Shown here: piece by piece, positions 34,775 through 43,815 of the stretch
Numbering within the stretch: the stretch's first letter is position 1
How the letters are laid out: each line of letters starts with the position of its first letter
DNA from: Oceanotoga teriensis
Lineage (GTDB): Bacteria; Thermotogota; Thermotogae; Petrotogales; Petrotogaceae
Assembly: GCF_003148465.1 (NCBI RefSeq)
Contig: NZ_QGGI01000011.1
Span: 1-64,000 of the forward strand
Length of the DNA stretch: 64,000 bases
Direction: 5' to 3'
The notes under the pieces: model-generated
Told to the model about the DNA's origin: nothing
The model's input: only the letters and a program-made list of their open reading frames with translations
Database searches by the model: none
Translations under genes and position numbers: made by a program

Positions 34775-36720
34775 AAGAACATACCTCCAATATAATAAAC
34801 GATATTGGCTAGAAGATATGCTATTAAAGTGGTATAAAAAAATGTGAAAAAAGTCCATTTCCAACTACCTGTTTCACTTTTTATTATACCCAATGTTGCA
34901 AAACATGGTACATAGCCAAGTATAAAAAATATTAAAGCCATAGCTGAAGCAGGAGATAAAGAATTTCTTAAGTTCATTATTAGAGAGTCTCCAGAGGCAT
35001 TAAATAAAGTTGAATAACTTGAAACTACGATTTCTTTAGCTGCAACTCCAAAAACTAATCCTGTATTTACTCGCCAATCCCATCCTAAATGAGATGTTAT
35101 AGGTTCAAAAAATTTACCTATTTGAGCTGCATAAGATGAATTGATATTATTTGAAGCTGGAAAATAAGATAAAAACCATATTAAAATAGTTGCAATTAAT
35201 ATTATTCCACCAGCTTTCTCAAGAAAATGTTTTCCTTTATTCCAAGTATAAAATAATAAATTCTTAATAGTTGGCATTCTAAATCTTGGTAATTCAATTG
35301 TGAATGGAATATTTTCCGTTTGAGTTATAAATTTTTGTATAAGTTTTGCCGATAATAAAACTAATAAAATCGAAGATAAATATATTATCAACATTATTGT
35401 GGCTGAATTTTTACTAAAAAAAGCACTTATTAAAAGAATATAAACAGGTAATCTTGCAGAACATGATGCAAATGGTATACTCAATATTAAAGCCATTCTT
35501 TCTTTTTTATTTGAAACAGTTTTTGTAGACATTATAGCTGGTACATTACAACCAAAACCAAGTATTATGGACATAAAAGATCTTCCAGAAAGACCAAATT
35601 TTCTGACTATTTTATCTACAAGAAAAGCTGCCCTTGGTAAATAACCAGATTCCTCTAAAAAACCCATAAAAAAGAATAGAACAAATATTTGCGGTATGAA
35701 AACAAGAACACCACCAACTCCAGCAATTATTCCATCTACTATTAATGAATTCAACCAAGGTATTTTAATAAAACTTGAAATCCAGTTTCCTAGACTTGAA
35801 AAACCAATATCTAAAAGATCTGAGAGTGGACTTGCTATATTAAAAGTTAATGAAAAGACCATAAATAAAGCAATTATATATATCAAAAGTCCTAATACTT
35901 TATGAGTTAAAACATGATCTAACACATCTCTTAAAGACCAATCTCTTCCTTTGGAAATTACAGAAGAATCAACAATATTTCTTATAAATCCAAACTTCCA
36001 ATTAAAAAATAATTCTTTTAAATCTTTCATATCATGAGTAGATTTTAATTTTTTTACAAGATTTTCAGGATAATCAAAGTTCTTTTCTTCAAATTCTAAA
36101 AAATTTATTCCAAGCCATTTATTATTATAATTTTTTAAAGAATCAAATTTTTTAGATTCAGATATAAAAGAATCTAAAAAATCATTTATTTCTTCAGGAT
36201 ATTTTATAAAATATTTTAAGTTTTTTGTATTGTTTGATAATTTTATTATTTCATTCAAGAGTTTGTCTATACCAATTTGATTTTTTGCAGAGGTTAAAAT
36301 AACAGGTATGTTTAAGGTTTTAGAAATTATTTCTGGGTTTATAATTTTTCCTTTTTCTTCAGCTTCATCGATAGAATTTATTGCTAAAATAACTGGTATT
36401 TCCATCTCCATTATTTGTATTAGAAGATACATAGACCTCTCAAGATTCAAAGCATCTGCAACTACTATCACAAAATTTGGAATTTCATTCAAAAAATAAT
36501 CTCTTGCAACTCTTTCATCTTCGCTTTGAGCAGATAAAGTATATATACCTGGTAAATCAACTAATCTAAAATTTTTATCATTATATTTAAAACTTCCAAC
36601 TTTTTTTTCAACAGTTACACCAGGCCAATTTGCAACATATTGTTTTGTTCCAGTCAAAATATTGAATAAAGAAGTTTTTCCAACATTAGGATTACCTATT
36701 ATTGCAATTTCATTGATCAC
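34771..36720 (-). CDS. feoB: Ferrous iron transport protein FeoB
   Basis: FeoB imports Fe2+ and couples an N-terminal G domain to a polytopic membrane domain. The 649 residues show G1 GNPNVGKTS, a WPGVTVEKK switch, G3 DLPGIYTL and a G4-like INSIDEA, then the Gate-type membrane core with FGCNVPAI and a C-terminal TLGIIKSETG region. No ATG is in frame near the 5' end. GTG 36720 gives the usual MINEIAIIGNPN start and overlaps the feoC-like gene by 11 bp; TTG 36735 and GTG 36729 are alternatives. It is third in the feoA-feoC-feoB order. Confidence 0.94.
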   Translation of the reverse strand: MINEIAIIGNPNVGKTSLFNILTGTKQYVANWPGVTVEKKVGSFKYNDKNFRLVDLPGIYTLSAQSEDERVARDYFLNEIPNFVIVVADALNLERSMYLLIQIMEMEIPVILAINSIDEAEEKGKIINPEIISKTLNIPVILTSAKNQIGIDKLLNEIIKLSNNTKNLKYFIKYPEEINDFLDSFISESKKFDSLKNYNNKWLGINFLEFEEKNFDYPENLVKKLKSTHDMKDLKELFFNWKFGFIRNIVDSSVISKGRDWSLRDVLDHVLTHKVLGLLIYIIALFMVFSLTFNIASPLSDLLDIGFSSLGNWISSFIKIPWLNSLIVDGIIAGVGGVLVFIPQIFVLFFFMGFLEESGYLPRAAFLVDKIVRKFGLSGRSFMSIILGFGCNVPAIMSTKTVSNKKERMALILSIPFASCSARLPVYILLISAFFSKNSATIMLIIYLSSILLVLLSAKLIQKFITQTENIPFTIELPRFRMPTIKNLLFYTWNKGKHFLEKAGGIILIATILIWFLSYFPASNNINSSYAAQIGKFFEPITSHLGWDWRVNTGLVFGVAAKEIVVSSYSTLFNASGDSLIMNLRNSLSPASAMALIFFILGYVPCFATLGIIKSETGSWKWTFFTFFYTTLIAYLLANIVYYIGGMFL

Positions 36721-36949
36721 AACCGTCACCGCCAAGAACAGGATTTTTTTTACAAAAACCTGATACAGGACAACCAGAACAATCTGTATTTATCTTATTA
36801 ACAACTTCAAACCTTAAACCTCTCGATATTAAAAAAGGTATTATAATATTCATATCACTAGTGCTCAAATTAAAATGTTTTTTTATATCTTCAACAGTAG
36901 AAGATTTATTTTTTTTGGCAAAATTAATAATTTCAGAAAAATTAATCAT
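36710..36949 (-). CDS. FeoC-like winged-helix protein with cysteine cluster
   Basis: The 79-residue protein has an N-terminal winged-helix fold (about 1-50) and a C-terminal cysteine set (CSGCPVSGFC and a later GDGC), the arrangement by which FeoC proteins bind an oxygen-sensitive [4Fe-4S] cluster. FeoC modulates FeoB stability or feo expression in other bacteria. It lies between feoA and feoB and overlaps the feoB start. The family is poorly conserved, so the name is by context plus cysteine pattern. Confidence 0.75.
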   Translation of the reverse strand: MINFSEIINFAKKNKSSTVEDIKKHFNLSTSDMNIIIPFLISRGLRFEVVNKINTDCSGCPVSGFCKKNPVLGGDGCDQ

Positions 36950-36967
36950 AAAAAAGCCTCCAAATTT

Positions 36968-37420
36968 TTAAAGTTTCTTACATAATATTTTTTTTGCTTT
37001 TCCTTTATTTATAGTTATTTTAGACGAATTATTTTTCAAAATTATTTTTCCATTAATATTTTTTATAACTTCTATTTTAGAACCTTTATAAAGTCCATTA
37101 GAAGATAAAAAGTTTTCTAATAATTTACCAGAATTAACCGATAATATAGTATAATTACCAGTAGTACAATCAGAAAGATTTAATATTATTTCTGATACAT
37201 CTATATATATTCTTTCAGCTTCAGATCTTCTCAACATAAGTTTGTTATCATCTATTTTATAAACCATTGGATCATTAAATGGTGATATATGTGCTAAGGT
37301 AATAGTTTTTCCTGGTATAAGGCCCATAGCCTGAAACCTTTCTTTTTGATCTGAAGGAAAATCTAATCTCGAAATATTTCCTGAAAAACCTATTGAAAGA
37401 TATGTTAATGGCAATATCAT
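36968..37420 (-). CDS. feoA: Tandem FeoA-domain protein
   Basis: FeoA proteins are small SH3-like partners of FeoB. This 150-residue protein contains two FeoA-like units: residues about 1-75, with ERFQAMGLIPGKTITLA and PMVYKIDDNKLMLRRSEAERIYI, and about 78-150, with LLENFLSSNGLYKGSKIEVI and GKIILKNNSSKITINKGKAKKI. A single domain is usual. It is the first gene of the feo operon, 18 bp before feoC, behind a promoter overlapped by a DtxR-type dyad. Confidence 0.85.
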   Translation of the reverse strand: MILPLTYLSIGFSGNISRLDFPSDQKERFQAMGLIPGKTITLAHISPFNDPMVYKIDDNKLMLRRSEAERIYIDVSEIILNLSDCTTGNYTILSVNSGKLLENFLSSNGLYKGSKIEVIKNINGKIILKNNSSKITINKGKAKKILCKKL

Positions 37421-37475
37421 AATTAATATCTCCTTTTAAAATCTATCACTAATAATATTTTACCATATGATATAA

Positions 37476-37496
37476 AGTTAGATGTACCTAATTATA
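37476..37496 (-). promoter_or_regulatory. feo promoter -10 overlapped by a DtxR-type operator
   Basis: On the minus strand TATAAT (37496-37491) overlaps the dyad TTAG-N6-CTAA (37491-37478), extended by A/T matches outside. DtxR/IdeR-family metal repressors bind sites built from TTAGG and CCTAA half-sites. The -35 is weak. Iron-dependent repression is inferred from the site and from the feo genes it controls. Confidence 0.5.
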
Positions 37497-37582
37497 TTAA
37501 GAAAGTAAAAATTTATAAAACAATTATTAAGATTCTTATATATATATTTCAAAATAAAATGATTTCAAAAAAATAATATAAC

Positions 37583-37607
37583 AAAAAAACCCACCTAACG
37601 GTGGGTT
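37583..37607 (-). terminator. Terminator of tRNA-Gln(CTG)
   Basis: On the minus strand AACCCACC pairs with GGTGGGTT around a 4-nt loop, then T7. It directly follows the tRNA. Confidence 0.9.
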
Positions 37608-37608
37608 A

Positions 37609-37682
37609 TGGCTGGGAGAGGAGGATTCGAACCTCCACTCTCGGAGTCAGAGTCCGATGTCCTGCCATTAGACGATCTCCCA
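37609..37682 (-). tRNA. tRNA-Gln (anticodon CTG)
   Basis: Acceptor TGGGAGA/TCTCCCA, anticodon stem TCGGA/TCCGA with loop CTCTGAC (anticodon CTG), T-arm GGAGG/CCTCC with TTCGAAT, encoded CCA. It is the second glutamine tRNA in the window and reads only CAG, a rare codon in this genome. Confidence 0.94.
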
Positions 37683-37697
37683 GTGAATACGTAGATT

Positions 37698-37726
37698 ATT
37701 ATAGCATAAAAAAATAAAGCTGTCAA
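37698..37726 (-). promoter_or_regulatory. Consensus promoter of tRNA-Gln(CTG)
   Basis: On the minus strand TTGACA (37726-37721), a 17-bp spacer and TATAAT (37703-37698). A divergent TATAAT for rpoD lies at 37748-37753. Confidence 0.9.
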
Positions 37727-37775
37727 TATATTGCTTTTTAACAAAGTTATAATTATTTTTGAACTTTTATAAAAG

Positions 37776-37816
37776 ATAGAGGTCTAAACATATGGGTAAA
37801 TAATCCCGAAAGGGGG
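37776..37816 (+). promoter_or_regulatory. rpoD leader: three-codon minigene and hairpin covering the ribosome-binding site
   Basis: ATAGAGG (37776-37782) precedes ATG GGT AAA TAA (37792-37803) at good spacing, a possible Met-Gly-Lys minigene. Its stop is followed at once by CCC-GAAA-GGG (37805-37814), a GNRA-tetraloop hairpin whose 3' arm and loop are the rpoD ribosome-binding site AAAGGGGG (37809-37816). Ribosomes on the minigene could open the hairpin. This reading is from sequence only. Confidence 0.45.
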
Positions 37817-37824
37817 AACATAAC

Positions 37825-39060
37825 TTGGCAAAAAAAGATGAAACAAAAGAAATACTATCTAAACTTCAGGAAATCGAATTTGAAGAACTAAAAGAGGATG
37901 GTGATGAGGCTGTAATAAAATTAAAGAATAAAAAGAAAAAAATAAAAAATGTAGATAGTATCATAAAGTTATTGATTAGAAGTGCCAAGAAAAAAGAAAA
38001 TGTTTTAACTTACTCTGACATTGATGAAGCTTTACCCGCAGAAGCATCTGATGAAATAGACAGCAATTTTATAGAAAAGATTTATGCATCGCTTGAAGAA
38101 GAAGGAATTACAATTTTAGAAGAAAATGAAGAAGAACAAGAAGATGATGATGAAGATATAGAAGATGAAGAGGTTATAGAAATACTTGAAGATGTAGAAA
38201 TGAAAATGTATGATAATATATCTCTTGGGGACCCTATAAAAATATATTTAAAAGAAATATCTAAAGTTAATTTATTAACACCAGCAAGGGAAAGACAATT
38301 GGCAAGAAGAGCACAAAAACAAGACAAAAGAGCAAGAGATGAATTGATAAAAGCAAATTTAAGACTTGTAATAAGTATAGCGAAAAGATATACGGGAAGA
38401 GGATTGAGTTTTTTAGATTTAATTCAAGAAGGAAATATAGGACTGATAAAAGCAGTAAATAAATTTGATTGGAAAAAAGGATTTAAATTTTCTACATATG
38501 CAACTTGGTGGATAAGACAAGCAATAACAAGAGCAATAGCAGATCAGGCAAGAACTATAAGAATACCTGTGCATATGGTTGAAACTATAAATAAAATGAA
38601 TAAAACTATAAGAGAATATTTACAAGAGAATGGAGAGTATCCAACTGCACAAGAATTATCTAAACTCATGGATAAACCAGTTGAAAAAGTTAATGAAATA
38701 CTTATGAGTGCTAAAGATATAATATCTTTGAATTCACCAATTTCAAGTGGAAATGGTGATGATGATGAATCAGAAACAGGAGATTTTATAGGTTCTGATG
38801 ATTTAACTCCAGAAGAAGTTGCTCAACAAATGATATTAAAAGAAAAACTTGAAGAAGTACTCGATACCCTTCATCCAAAAGAAGCACTTGTATTAAAAAT
38901 GAGATATGGTTTTTTAGATGGAAAACAAAAAACTTTAGAAGAAGTTGGACAATTTTTTAATGTCACAAGAGAAAGAATTAGACAAATAGAAACGAAAGCA
39001 TTAAGAAAACTGAGACATCCAAGCAGAAGTTCACAATTGAAAGATATAGTAGATGGTTAA
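37825..39060 (+). CDS. rpoD: Primary sigma factor RpoD (sigma A)
   Basis: The 411-residue protein directs RNA polymerase to housekeeping promoters of the TTGACA/TATAAT type seen throughout this window. After a helical sigma-1.1-like region and a strongly acidic stretch (about 97-125) come region 1.2 ([16 protein letters not shown]), region 2 ([32 protein letters not shown] and [14 protein letters not shown]), region 3, and region 4 ([32 protein letters not shown]). The start codon is TTG, preceded by AAAGGGGG at 8-base spacing, and no better in-frame start is present. A long-loop terminator follows. Confidence 0.96.
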   Translation: MAKKDETKEILSKLQEIEFEELKEDGDEAVIKLKNKKKKIKNVDSIIKLLIRSAKKKENVLTYSDIDEALPAEASDEIDSNFIEKIYASLEEEGITILEENEEEQEDDDEDIEDEEVIEILEDVEMKMYDNISLGDPIKIYLKEISKVNLLTPARERQLARRAQKQDKRARDELIKANLRLVISIAKRYTGRGLSFLDLIQEGNIGLIKAVNKFDWKKGFKFSTYATWWIRQAITRAIADQARTIRIPVHMVETINKMNKTIREYLQENGEYPTAQELSKLMDKPVEKVNEILMSAKDIISLNSPISSGNGDDDESETGDFIGSDDLTPEEVAQQMILKEKLEEVLDTLHPKEALVLKMRYGFLDGKQKTLEEVGQFFNVTRERIRQIETKALRKLRHPSRSSQLKDIVDG

Positions 39061-39070
39061 AAATAATTAA

Positions 39071-39112
39071 AAGCGGATCTTTATGAATTCAATAAACATT
39101 TAGATCCGCTTT
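39071..39112. terminator. Bidirectional terminator after rpoD
   Basis: AAGCGGATCT (39071-39080) pairs with AGATCCGCTT (39102-39111) across a 21-nt loop, followed by TTCTTATG on the plus strand and an A/T-rich tail on the minus strand. It separates convergent genes. Confidence 0.7.
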
Positions 39113-39123
39113 CTTATGTAAAT

Positions 39124-39507
39124 TTAATTTAAATATTTACTTTCAACCATTATGCAATATTCAAAATTATATTCGATATCATTTAATGTTTCAAGGTATC
39201 TTTCAAGTTCTATTGATTCTGCTCCAGGCTGATACCAAAATTTTTTAAACCCATTTTCATAAGCTTTTTTAGTTATATCGAGACCTATTTTTGCAGGAAC
39301 AACAAACACAATCAATTGAACCTCTTCTGGAAGTTCATCAATATTCTTATAATTTTTAATATTTTCTATAATCTCTTCATTAGGATTCACAGGATATATA
39401 TTAAATCCTTTTTGTTTTAAGTTTTTAACAATTTTGTTTCCATATTTTTCTGAATTATTTGAAGCACCAATTATGGCAATATTTTTAATATCTTTCAAAG
39501 ATATCAT
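39124..39507 (-). CDS. CoA-binding protein (YccU-like)
   Basis: The 127-residue protein is a single Rossmann-like CoA-binding domain with IAIIGASNNSEKYG (about 11-24), the turn IYPVNPN and FWYQPGAES near 90. Family members bind coenzyme A, but their role is unknown. It begins 2 bp after the sufU-like stop, and GAGGAGGG precedes ATG 39507. It therefore appears to be the last gene of the suf operon; an in-frame codon further upstream lacks a ribosome-binding site and would overlap sufU. Confidence 0.8.
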   Translation of the reverse strand: MISLKDIKNIAIIGASNNSEKYGNKIVKNLKQKGFNIYPVNPNEEIIENIKNYKNIDELPEEVQLIVFVVPAKIGLDITKKAYENGFKKFWYQPGAESIELERYLETLNDIEYNFEYCIMVESKYLN

Positions 39508-39509
39508 TT

Positions 39510-39935
39510 TTATCCCTCCTCGAAATCTTCGATAGTTTCTAAAGCGGTATGCCATGCAAGAGTGAAGCACTTTATTCTCATAGGATAAGTAGAAATATCT
39601 TTAAATATATCTAAGTCACCAATTATATGTTCATTAAAACTTTTCCCTTGGGACATTTTTATAACTTCATTTATGAGTTCTTTACCCTTTTCAGTATTTA
39701 ATCCTTTTAGAGCTTCACACAGCATAGAAGTAGATGCCTGAGAAATTATACAACCATGTCCCTTGAATTTAGCATCTTTTATGATATCATCTTCTATTTT
39801 TAAAAATAAATTTATTTCATCACCACAAGATAAATTTTTAGCATGGTTTTCATAAGCATTTTCTAAAGAACCTTTAAATTGAGGATTTTTTGCATAATCA
39901 AGAATAATTTCAGAATATAAATCTTCTAAACTCAT
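39510..39935 (-). CDS. sufU: SufU/IscU-like iron-sulfur cluster assembly protein
   Basis: The 141-residue product is of the NifU-N/IscU fold with the three conserved cysteines in LSCGDEI, HGCIISQAST and IKCFTLAWHT. SufU proteins accept sulfur from SufS or act as scaffolds. ATG 39935 overlaps the sufS stop (ATGA), with GGGAGTGG as ribosome-binding site. The insertion of about 20 residues between the second and third cysteines is typical of SufU rather than IscU. Confidence 0.9.
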   Translation of the reverse strand: MSLEDLYSEIILDYAKNPQFKGSLENAYENHAKNLSCGDEINLFLKIEDDIIKDAKFKGHGCIISQASTSMLCEALKGLNTEKGKELINEVIKMSQGKSFNEHIIGDLDIFKDISTYPMRIKCFTLAWHTALETIEDFEEG

Positions 39936-41161
39936 TTTAACCACTCCCAAACTTTTATCAATCCATTATAAAGTTTGTCTACATCATTTTTATCATTGTA
40001 AATATAAAAACTTGCTCTACATGACGATTGAATTCCAATATCCTTCATAATTAATTGAGCACAATGATGACCAGAACGAATTGCAATTCCAGTTAAATCA
40101 TTTAATAAATGTGAAACATCATGAGGATGAATGTTTTTTAAATTAAAAGATATTATTCCAAATTGAGAAGAATCTTTAGGACCGTACAATTCTATAAAAT
40201 CTAATTTATTTAATTTATTTATTGCATATTGTGTAATATCTGATATATGATCCGAAATTAAATCAAATCCTATTTCATCTATTATTTTTATTGCTTCATT
40301 TAAACCTGAAATCCCTTCCATATTTGGAGTACCAGCTTCAAATTTATAAGGTAAAATATTGAAAGATGTATCTTCATAATCAACTTGATCTATCATTTCA
40401 CCGCCAAATAGAAATGGATTCATATCATTCAAAATTTTTTTCTTTCCCCACAAAATACCTATACCACCAGGAGCTAACATTTTATGACCTGAAAATGCTA
40501 CAAAGTCAGCATTTAATTCTTTTAAATTTATTTCATGATGAGGAACATATTGTGCCGCATCTATTAAAATTAAAGTTTTTTCATTTATATTTTTAATTTT
40601 TTTAATCAGATCTTTAATATCTATAATTTGTCCTGTGACATTTGAATGAGCAGTAATAGCAACTAATCTTGTTTTTTTATTTATATTATTTAAATATTCA
40701 GATTCATTAAAAATGCCATCTTTATTCTTAAAAACCTTAGTATTTATATTAAAATTTTTCCCTATTTGTTGCCAAGGGACAAAGTTTGCATGATGTTCTA
40801 AACTATTTAAAAGAATTTCATCACCATCATTAAAAAAATTTGAAATAGCTAAAGAATAAGCAACAAGATTTATTGATTCCGTAGTTCCTTTGGTAAAAAT
40901 AATTTCTTTAGAAGAAGAAGCATTCAAAAAATCTTTTAATAAATCTCTAGTTTCTTCTAACAATAAAGTAGATTCAGCTGCTAATGTATGACTTGATCTA
41001 TGTACATTTGATCTATGATTTAAAGAATATTCATAAACTCTGTTTGCGACTCTTTTTGGTAAAAGAGTCGTCGCAGCAGAGTCTAAATAAACTAATTTGT
41101 TTTCATTAATATTGCGTTTCAAACTGGGAAATTCTAAATCAAATTTTTGACTCAATAACAT
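39932..41161 (-). CDS. sufS: Cysteine desulfurase SufS
   Basis: SufS takes sulfur from cysteine for Fe-S cluster assembly. The 409-residue PLP enzyme has YLDSAATTLLP near the start, the PLP lysine in FSGHKMLAPGGIG near 231, and the active-site cysteine in RSGHHCAQLIM near 367. It overlaps sufD by 23 bp; the start is supported by GAGGTGATT 7 bases upstream, inside sufD. It lies in sufC-sufB-sufD-sufS-sufU. Confidence 0.95.
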   Translation of the reverse strand: MLLSQKFDLEFPSLKRNINENKLVYLDSAATTLLPKRVANRVYEYSLNHRSNVHRSSHTLAAESTLLLEETRDLLKDFLNASSSKEIIFTKGTTESINLVAYSLAISNFFNDGDEILLNSLEHHANFVPWQQIGKNFNINTKVFKNKDGIFNESEYLNNINKKTRLVAITAHSNVTGQIIDIKDLIKKIKNINEKTLILIDAAQYVPHHEINLKELNADFVAFSGHKMLAPGGIGILWGKKKILNDMNPFLFGGEMIDQVDYEDTSFNILPYKFEAGTPNMEGISGLNEAIKIIDEIGFDLISDHISDITQYAINKLNKLDFIELYGPKDSSQFGIISFNLKNIHPHDVSHLLNDLTGIAIRSGHHCAQLIMKDIGIQSSCRASFYIYNDKNDVDKLYNGLIKVWEWLK

Positions 41162-42353
41162 TTCTAATCACCTCAGAAGTTTCTTTATGATACTTTTCTA
41201 CTTCGTCTATAAAAGATTCAAAAATAGCTAAAGAAAGAAGCCTTTTAGCTTCTACTTTAGAGAAACCTCTTGTCATAAGATAATAAAGCGTATCTTCATT
41301 TAAAGTTCCAACAGAAGCAGCATGAGAAGCATTAACTTCATTTTCGTCTACTAATAAACTTGGTATGGCTTCTGCTCTTGATTTTTCTGATAATAAAAGA
41401 GTATGTTCAGATTCAGAAGCATTAGCTTCTTTTGCATTTTTCTTTATGTCTAAAGTTCCTCTAAAAACAGCTTTTGAAAGATCTTTTAAAACACCTTTCC
41501 CAGTAATATCGCCAGTAGTATTTTTTCCATAAAATCTTATCAAATAAAACATATCGATTATATTATCATTATATCCAAGAAAATAAGGTTTCATAAATGC
41601 ATTTGAATTTTCACCACTAAGTCTAAAAATATAATGTGGAGAAGAAATTCTTCCACTTATATGAAGGTCGTAAACATTTACAGTTGCATTTTCACCAACC
41701 TCAAATAAAGCATTATCTATATTTATATCTTTGTCACCTAAATGAGCTACATTTATTATTGTTAATTCAGCATTTTTACCTAAAAAACCTCTTAAAGAAG
41801 TTGTTCTAAAACCATCTTCGTTACTACCATTTAATATTCTAACTACAGTAACTTTAGAATTTTCTTTTATATTAAAAATTGTATTTTCATATATAGGATT
41901 ATCTAAATTATATTCTAATATTATAGGCTTTTTTTCTTCATTTTTTTTAGTTTTTATATAAAATCCAGTATTAAAAAAAGTATCTGACATTAAAAAAAAC
42001 TTTCTATTAGCACCTTCCATATCATATTTTGCAAGAATTTTTAAACCTTCTTCATCTATATTATCTATTGATAAAGGATTACCTGAAATTTTTGGATTAA
42101 TTTTCTCTATATATTTTAATGGATCATAACCATTCAGTTTTGTTCTTTTCCATTTAGGAAATCCCCATTGTTTATAAGATTCATATCTTGTTTTTTTAAA
42201 AGTTATTAGATCTTTATTTTTATACTGTTCAATAGATCTTGAAAGTTCATTTTCATTATAATCTATTTCAGATTCAATTTGTGGAACTTTAGATTCCACA
42301 GTTAAAAAATTATTATGTTTTAAATCTATTGCTTTTTCAAATATTGTTTCCAT
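41139..42353 (-). CDS. sufD: Fe-S assembly protein SufD
   Basis: SufD pairs with SufB in the SufBC2D scaffold complex. The 404-residue protein has the beta-helix region typical of SufB/D and the C-terminal segment SHAASVGTLNEDTLYYLMTRGFSKVEAKRLL, which parallels the same region of SufB. The N-terminal part is divergent, as usual for SufD. It sits between sufB and sufS in a single minus-strand operon. Confidence 0.92.
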   Translation of the reverse strand: METIFEKAIDLKHNNFLTVESKVPQIESEIDYNENELSRSIEQYKNKDLITFKKTRYESYKQWGFPKWKRTKLNGYDPLKYIEKINPKISGNPLSIDNIDEEGLKILAKYDMEGANRKFFLMSDTFFNTGFYIKTKKNEEKKPIILEYNLDNPIYENTIFNIKENSKVTVVRILNGSNEDGFRTTSLRGFLGKNAELTIINVAHLGDKDINIDNALFEVGENATVNVYDLHISGRISSPHYIFRLSGENSNAFMKPYFLGYNDNIIDMFYLIRFYGKNTTGDITGKGVLKDLSKAVFRGTLDIKKNAKEANASESEHTLLLSEKSRAEAIPSLLVDENEVNASHAASVGTLNEDTLYYLMTRGFSKVEAKRLLSLAIFESFIDEVEKYHKETSEVIRNVIESKI

Positions 42354-42381
42354 TTATTAATTCACCTCTTTCACAATGATA

Positions 42382-43794
42382 TCAACCTATAGATGATTCA
42401 ACTTCCATATTTATAAGTCTGTTCAATTCAATTGCATATTCTATTGGAAGTTCTTTTGCAAAAGGTTCAACAAAACCTCTAACAACCATAGCTTTTGCTT
42501 CTGCTTCAGAAAGGCCTCTTGTCATCAAATAATAAATTTGTTCATCTTTAATTCTTCCGATTTTTGCTTCATGACCAACGTCAGCTTCATTTGTATGAAC
42601 TTCTATAAGAGGAACAGTATCACTTTTTGATTTATTATCCAGCATCAAAGCTTGACATTCTACAGAAGCTTTAGCACCTTTTGCATTTTCACCAATTTTT
42701 AACCATCCTCTATAAAAAGCCCAACCTCCAGCAACACTTATAGATCTTGCATCAATATTTGCAGAAGTATAAGGAGCAAACATCATAACCTTTGATCCAG
42801 CATCCATATGTTGATTAGAACCGGCATAAGTAATAGCCTTAGTTTCGGTTTTAGCTCCTTTTCCTCTCAAAATAGAAGAAGGATATATCATAGTTTTAAA
42901 AGAACCAAGTGAACCAGATACCCATTCCATTATTCCATCTCTATCAACAATAGCTCTTTTAGTATTCAAATTATAAGTATTTTTACTCCAATTTTGAATA
43001 GTTGCATATTTAACTCTTGCAGATTCTTTTACATATATTTCTACCATTCCAGCATGTATATTTGTAGTATTATAAAAAGGAGCAGAACATCCTTCAATGA
43101 AAGCTAATTCAGATCCTTCTTCTGCAACTATAATCGTATGTTCTAATTGACCCATTCCTGGATTATTCATTCTGAAATAAGCTTGTAATGGTAGAGGAAC
43201 TTTAACGCCACGAGGAACGTACAAAAATGTCCCTCCGCTCCATATAGCTCCATGCAATGCTGCATATTTATGGTTTGTAGCTGAAACAGCTTTCATAAAA
43301 TATTGTTTTACAAGATCAGGGTATTTTTTTACAGCAGTTTCCATGTCCATAAAAATAACACCTAAATCTTCAAGATTTTTCTGAACATGTTGATAAACGA
43401 CTTCTGAATCGTATTGAGCTCCAACGCCCGCCAAAGCTTTTCTTTCAGCTTCTGGAATACCTAGTTTTTCAAATGTATCTTTAATTTCATCAGGTACCTC
43501 ATCCCAAGAGTTTGTTCTTTTGGCATTCGGTTTAATATAAGCAACTATTTTACTTAAATCTAAATCTTTTAAATCTACTCCAAATTGCGGATCCTTCCAA
43601 GATTCAAATATTTTAAGAGATTTTAATCTCAAATCTAACATCCATTTTGGTTCTTGCTTTTGTTCTGAAATTTCATATATTATTTGCTTATTAAGGCCTG
43701 GTACAGACTTATAAGCATACATTTCAGGATTTCTAAAATCAAATCTACTTTGATCTACAAGAAGATCCTTCATATCAAAATCTTTATTAGACAT
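42382..43794 (-). CDS. sufB: Fe-S assembly protein SufB
   Basis: SufB is the main scaffold subunit on which clusters form. At 470 residues it has the normal length, with conserved stretches ATNHKYAALHGAIWSGGTF, FIEGCSAPFYNTTNIHAG, VSGSLGSFKTMIYPSS and the C-terminal VGHEAKIGRIKDEQIYYLMTRG (written here as pieces of the SufB/D core). ATG 43794 follows AAGGAGTGG; a GTG at 43803 lies within that ribosome-binding region. Confidence 0.96.
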   Translation of the reverse strand: MSNKDFDMKDLLVDQSRFDFRNPEMYAYKSVPGLNKQIIYEISEQKQEPKWMLDLRLKSLKIFESWKDPQFGVDLKDLDLSKIVAYIKPNAKRTNSWDEVPDEIKDTFEKLGIPEAERKALAGVGAQYDSEVVYQHVQKNLEDLGVIFMDMETAVKKYPDLVKQYFMKAVSATNHKYAALHGAIWSGGTFLYVPRGVKVPLPLQAYFRMNNPGMGQLEHTIIVAEEGSELAFIEGCSAPFYNTTNIHAGMVEIYVKESARVKYATIQNWSKNTYNLNTKRAIVDRDGIMEWVSGSLGSFKTMIYPSSILRGKGAKTETKAITYAGSNQHMDAGSKVMMFAPYTSANIDARSISVAGGWAFYRGWLKIGENAKGAKASVECQALMLDNKSKSDTVPLIEVHTNEADVGHEAKIGRIKDEQIYYLMTRGLSEAEAKAMVVRGFVEPFAKELPIEYAIELNRLINMEVESSIG

Positions 43795-43815
43795 CTTAAC
43801 CACTCCTTAATTAAA

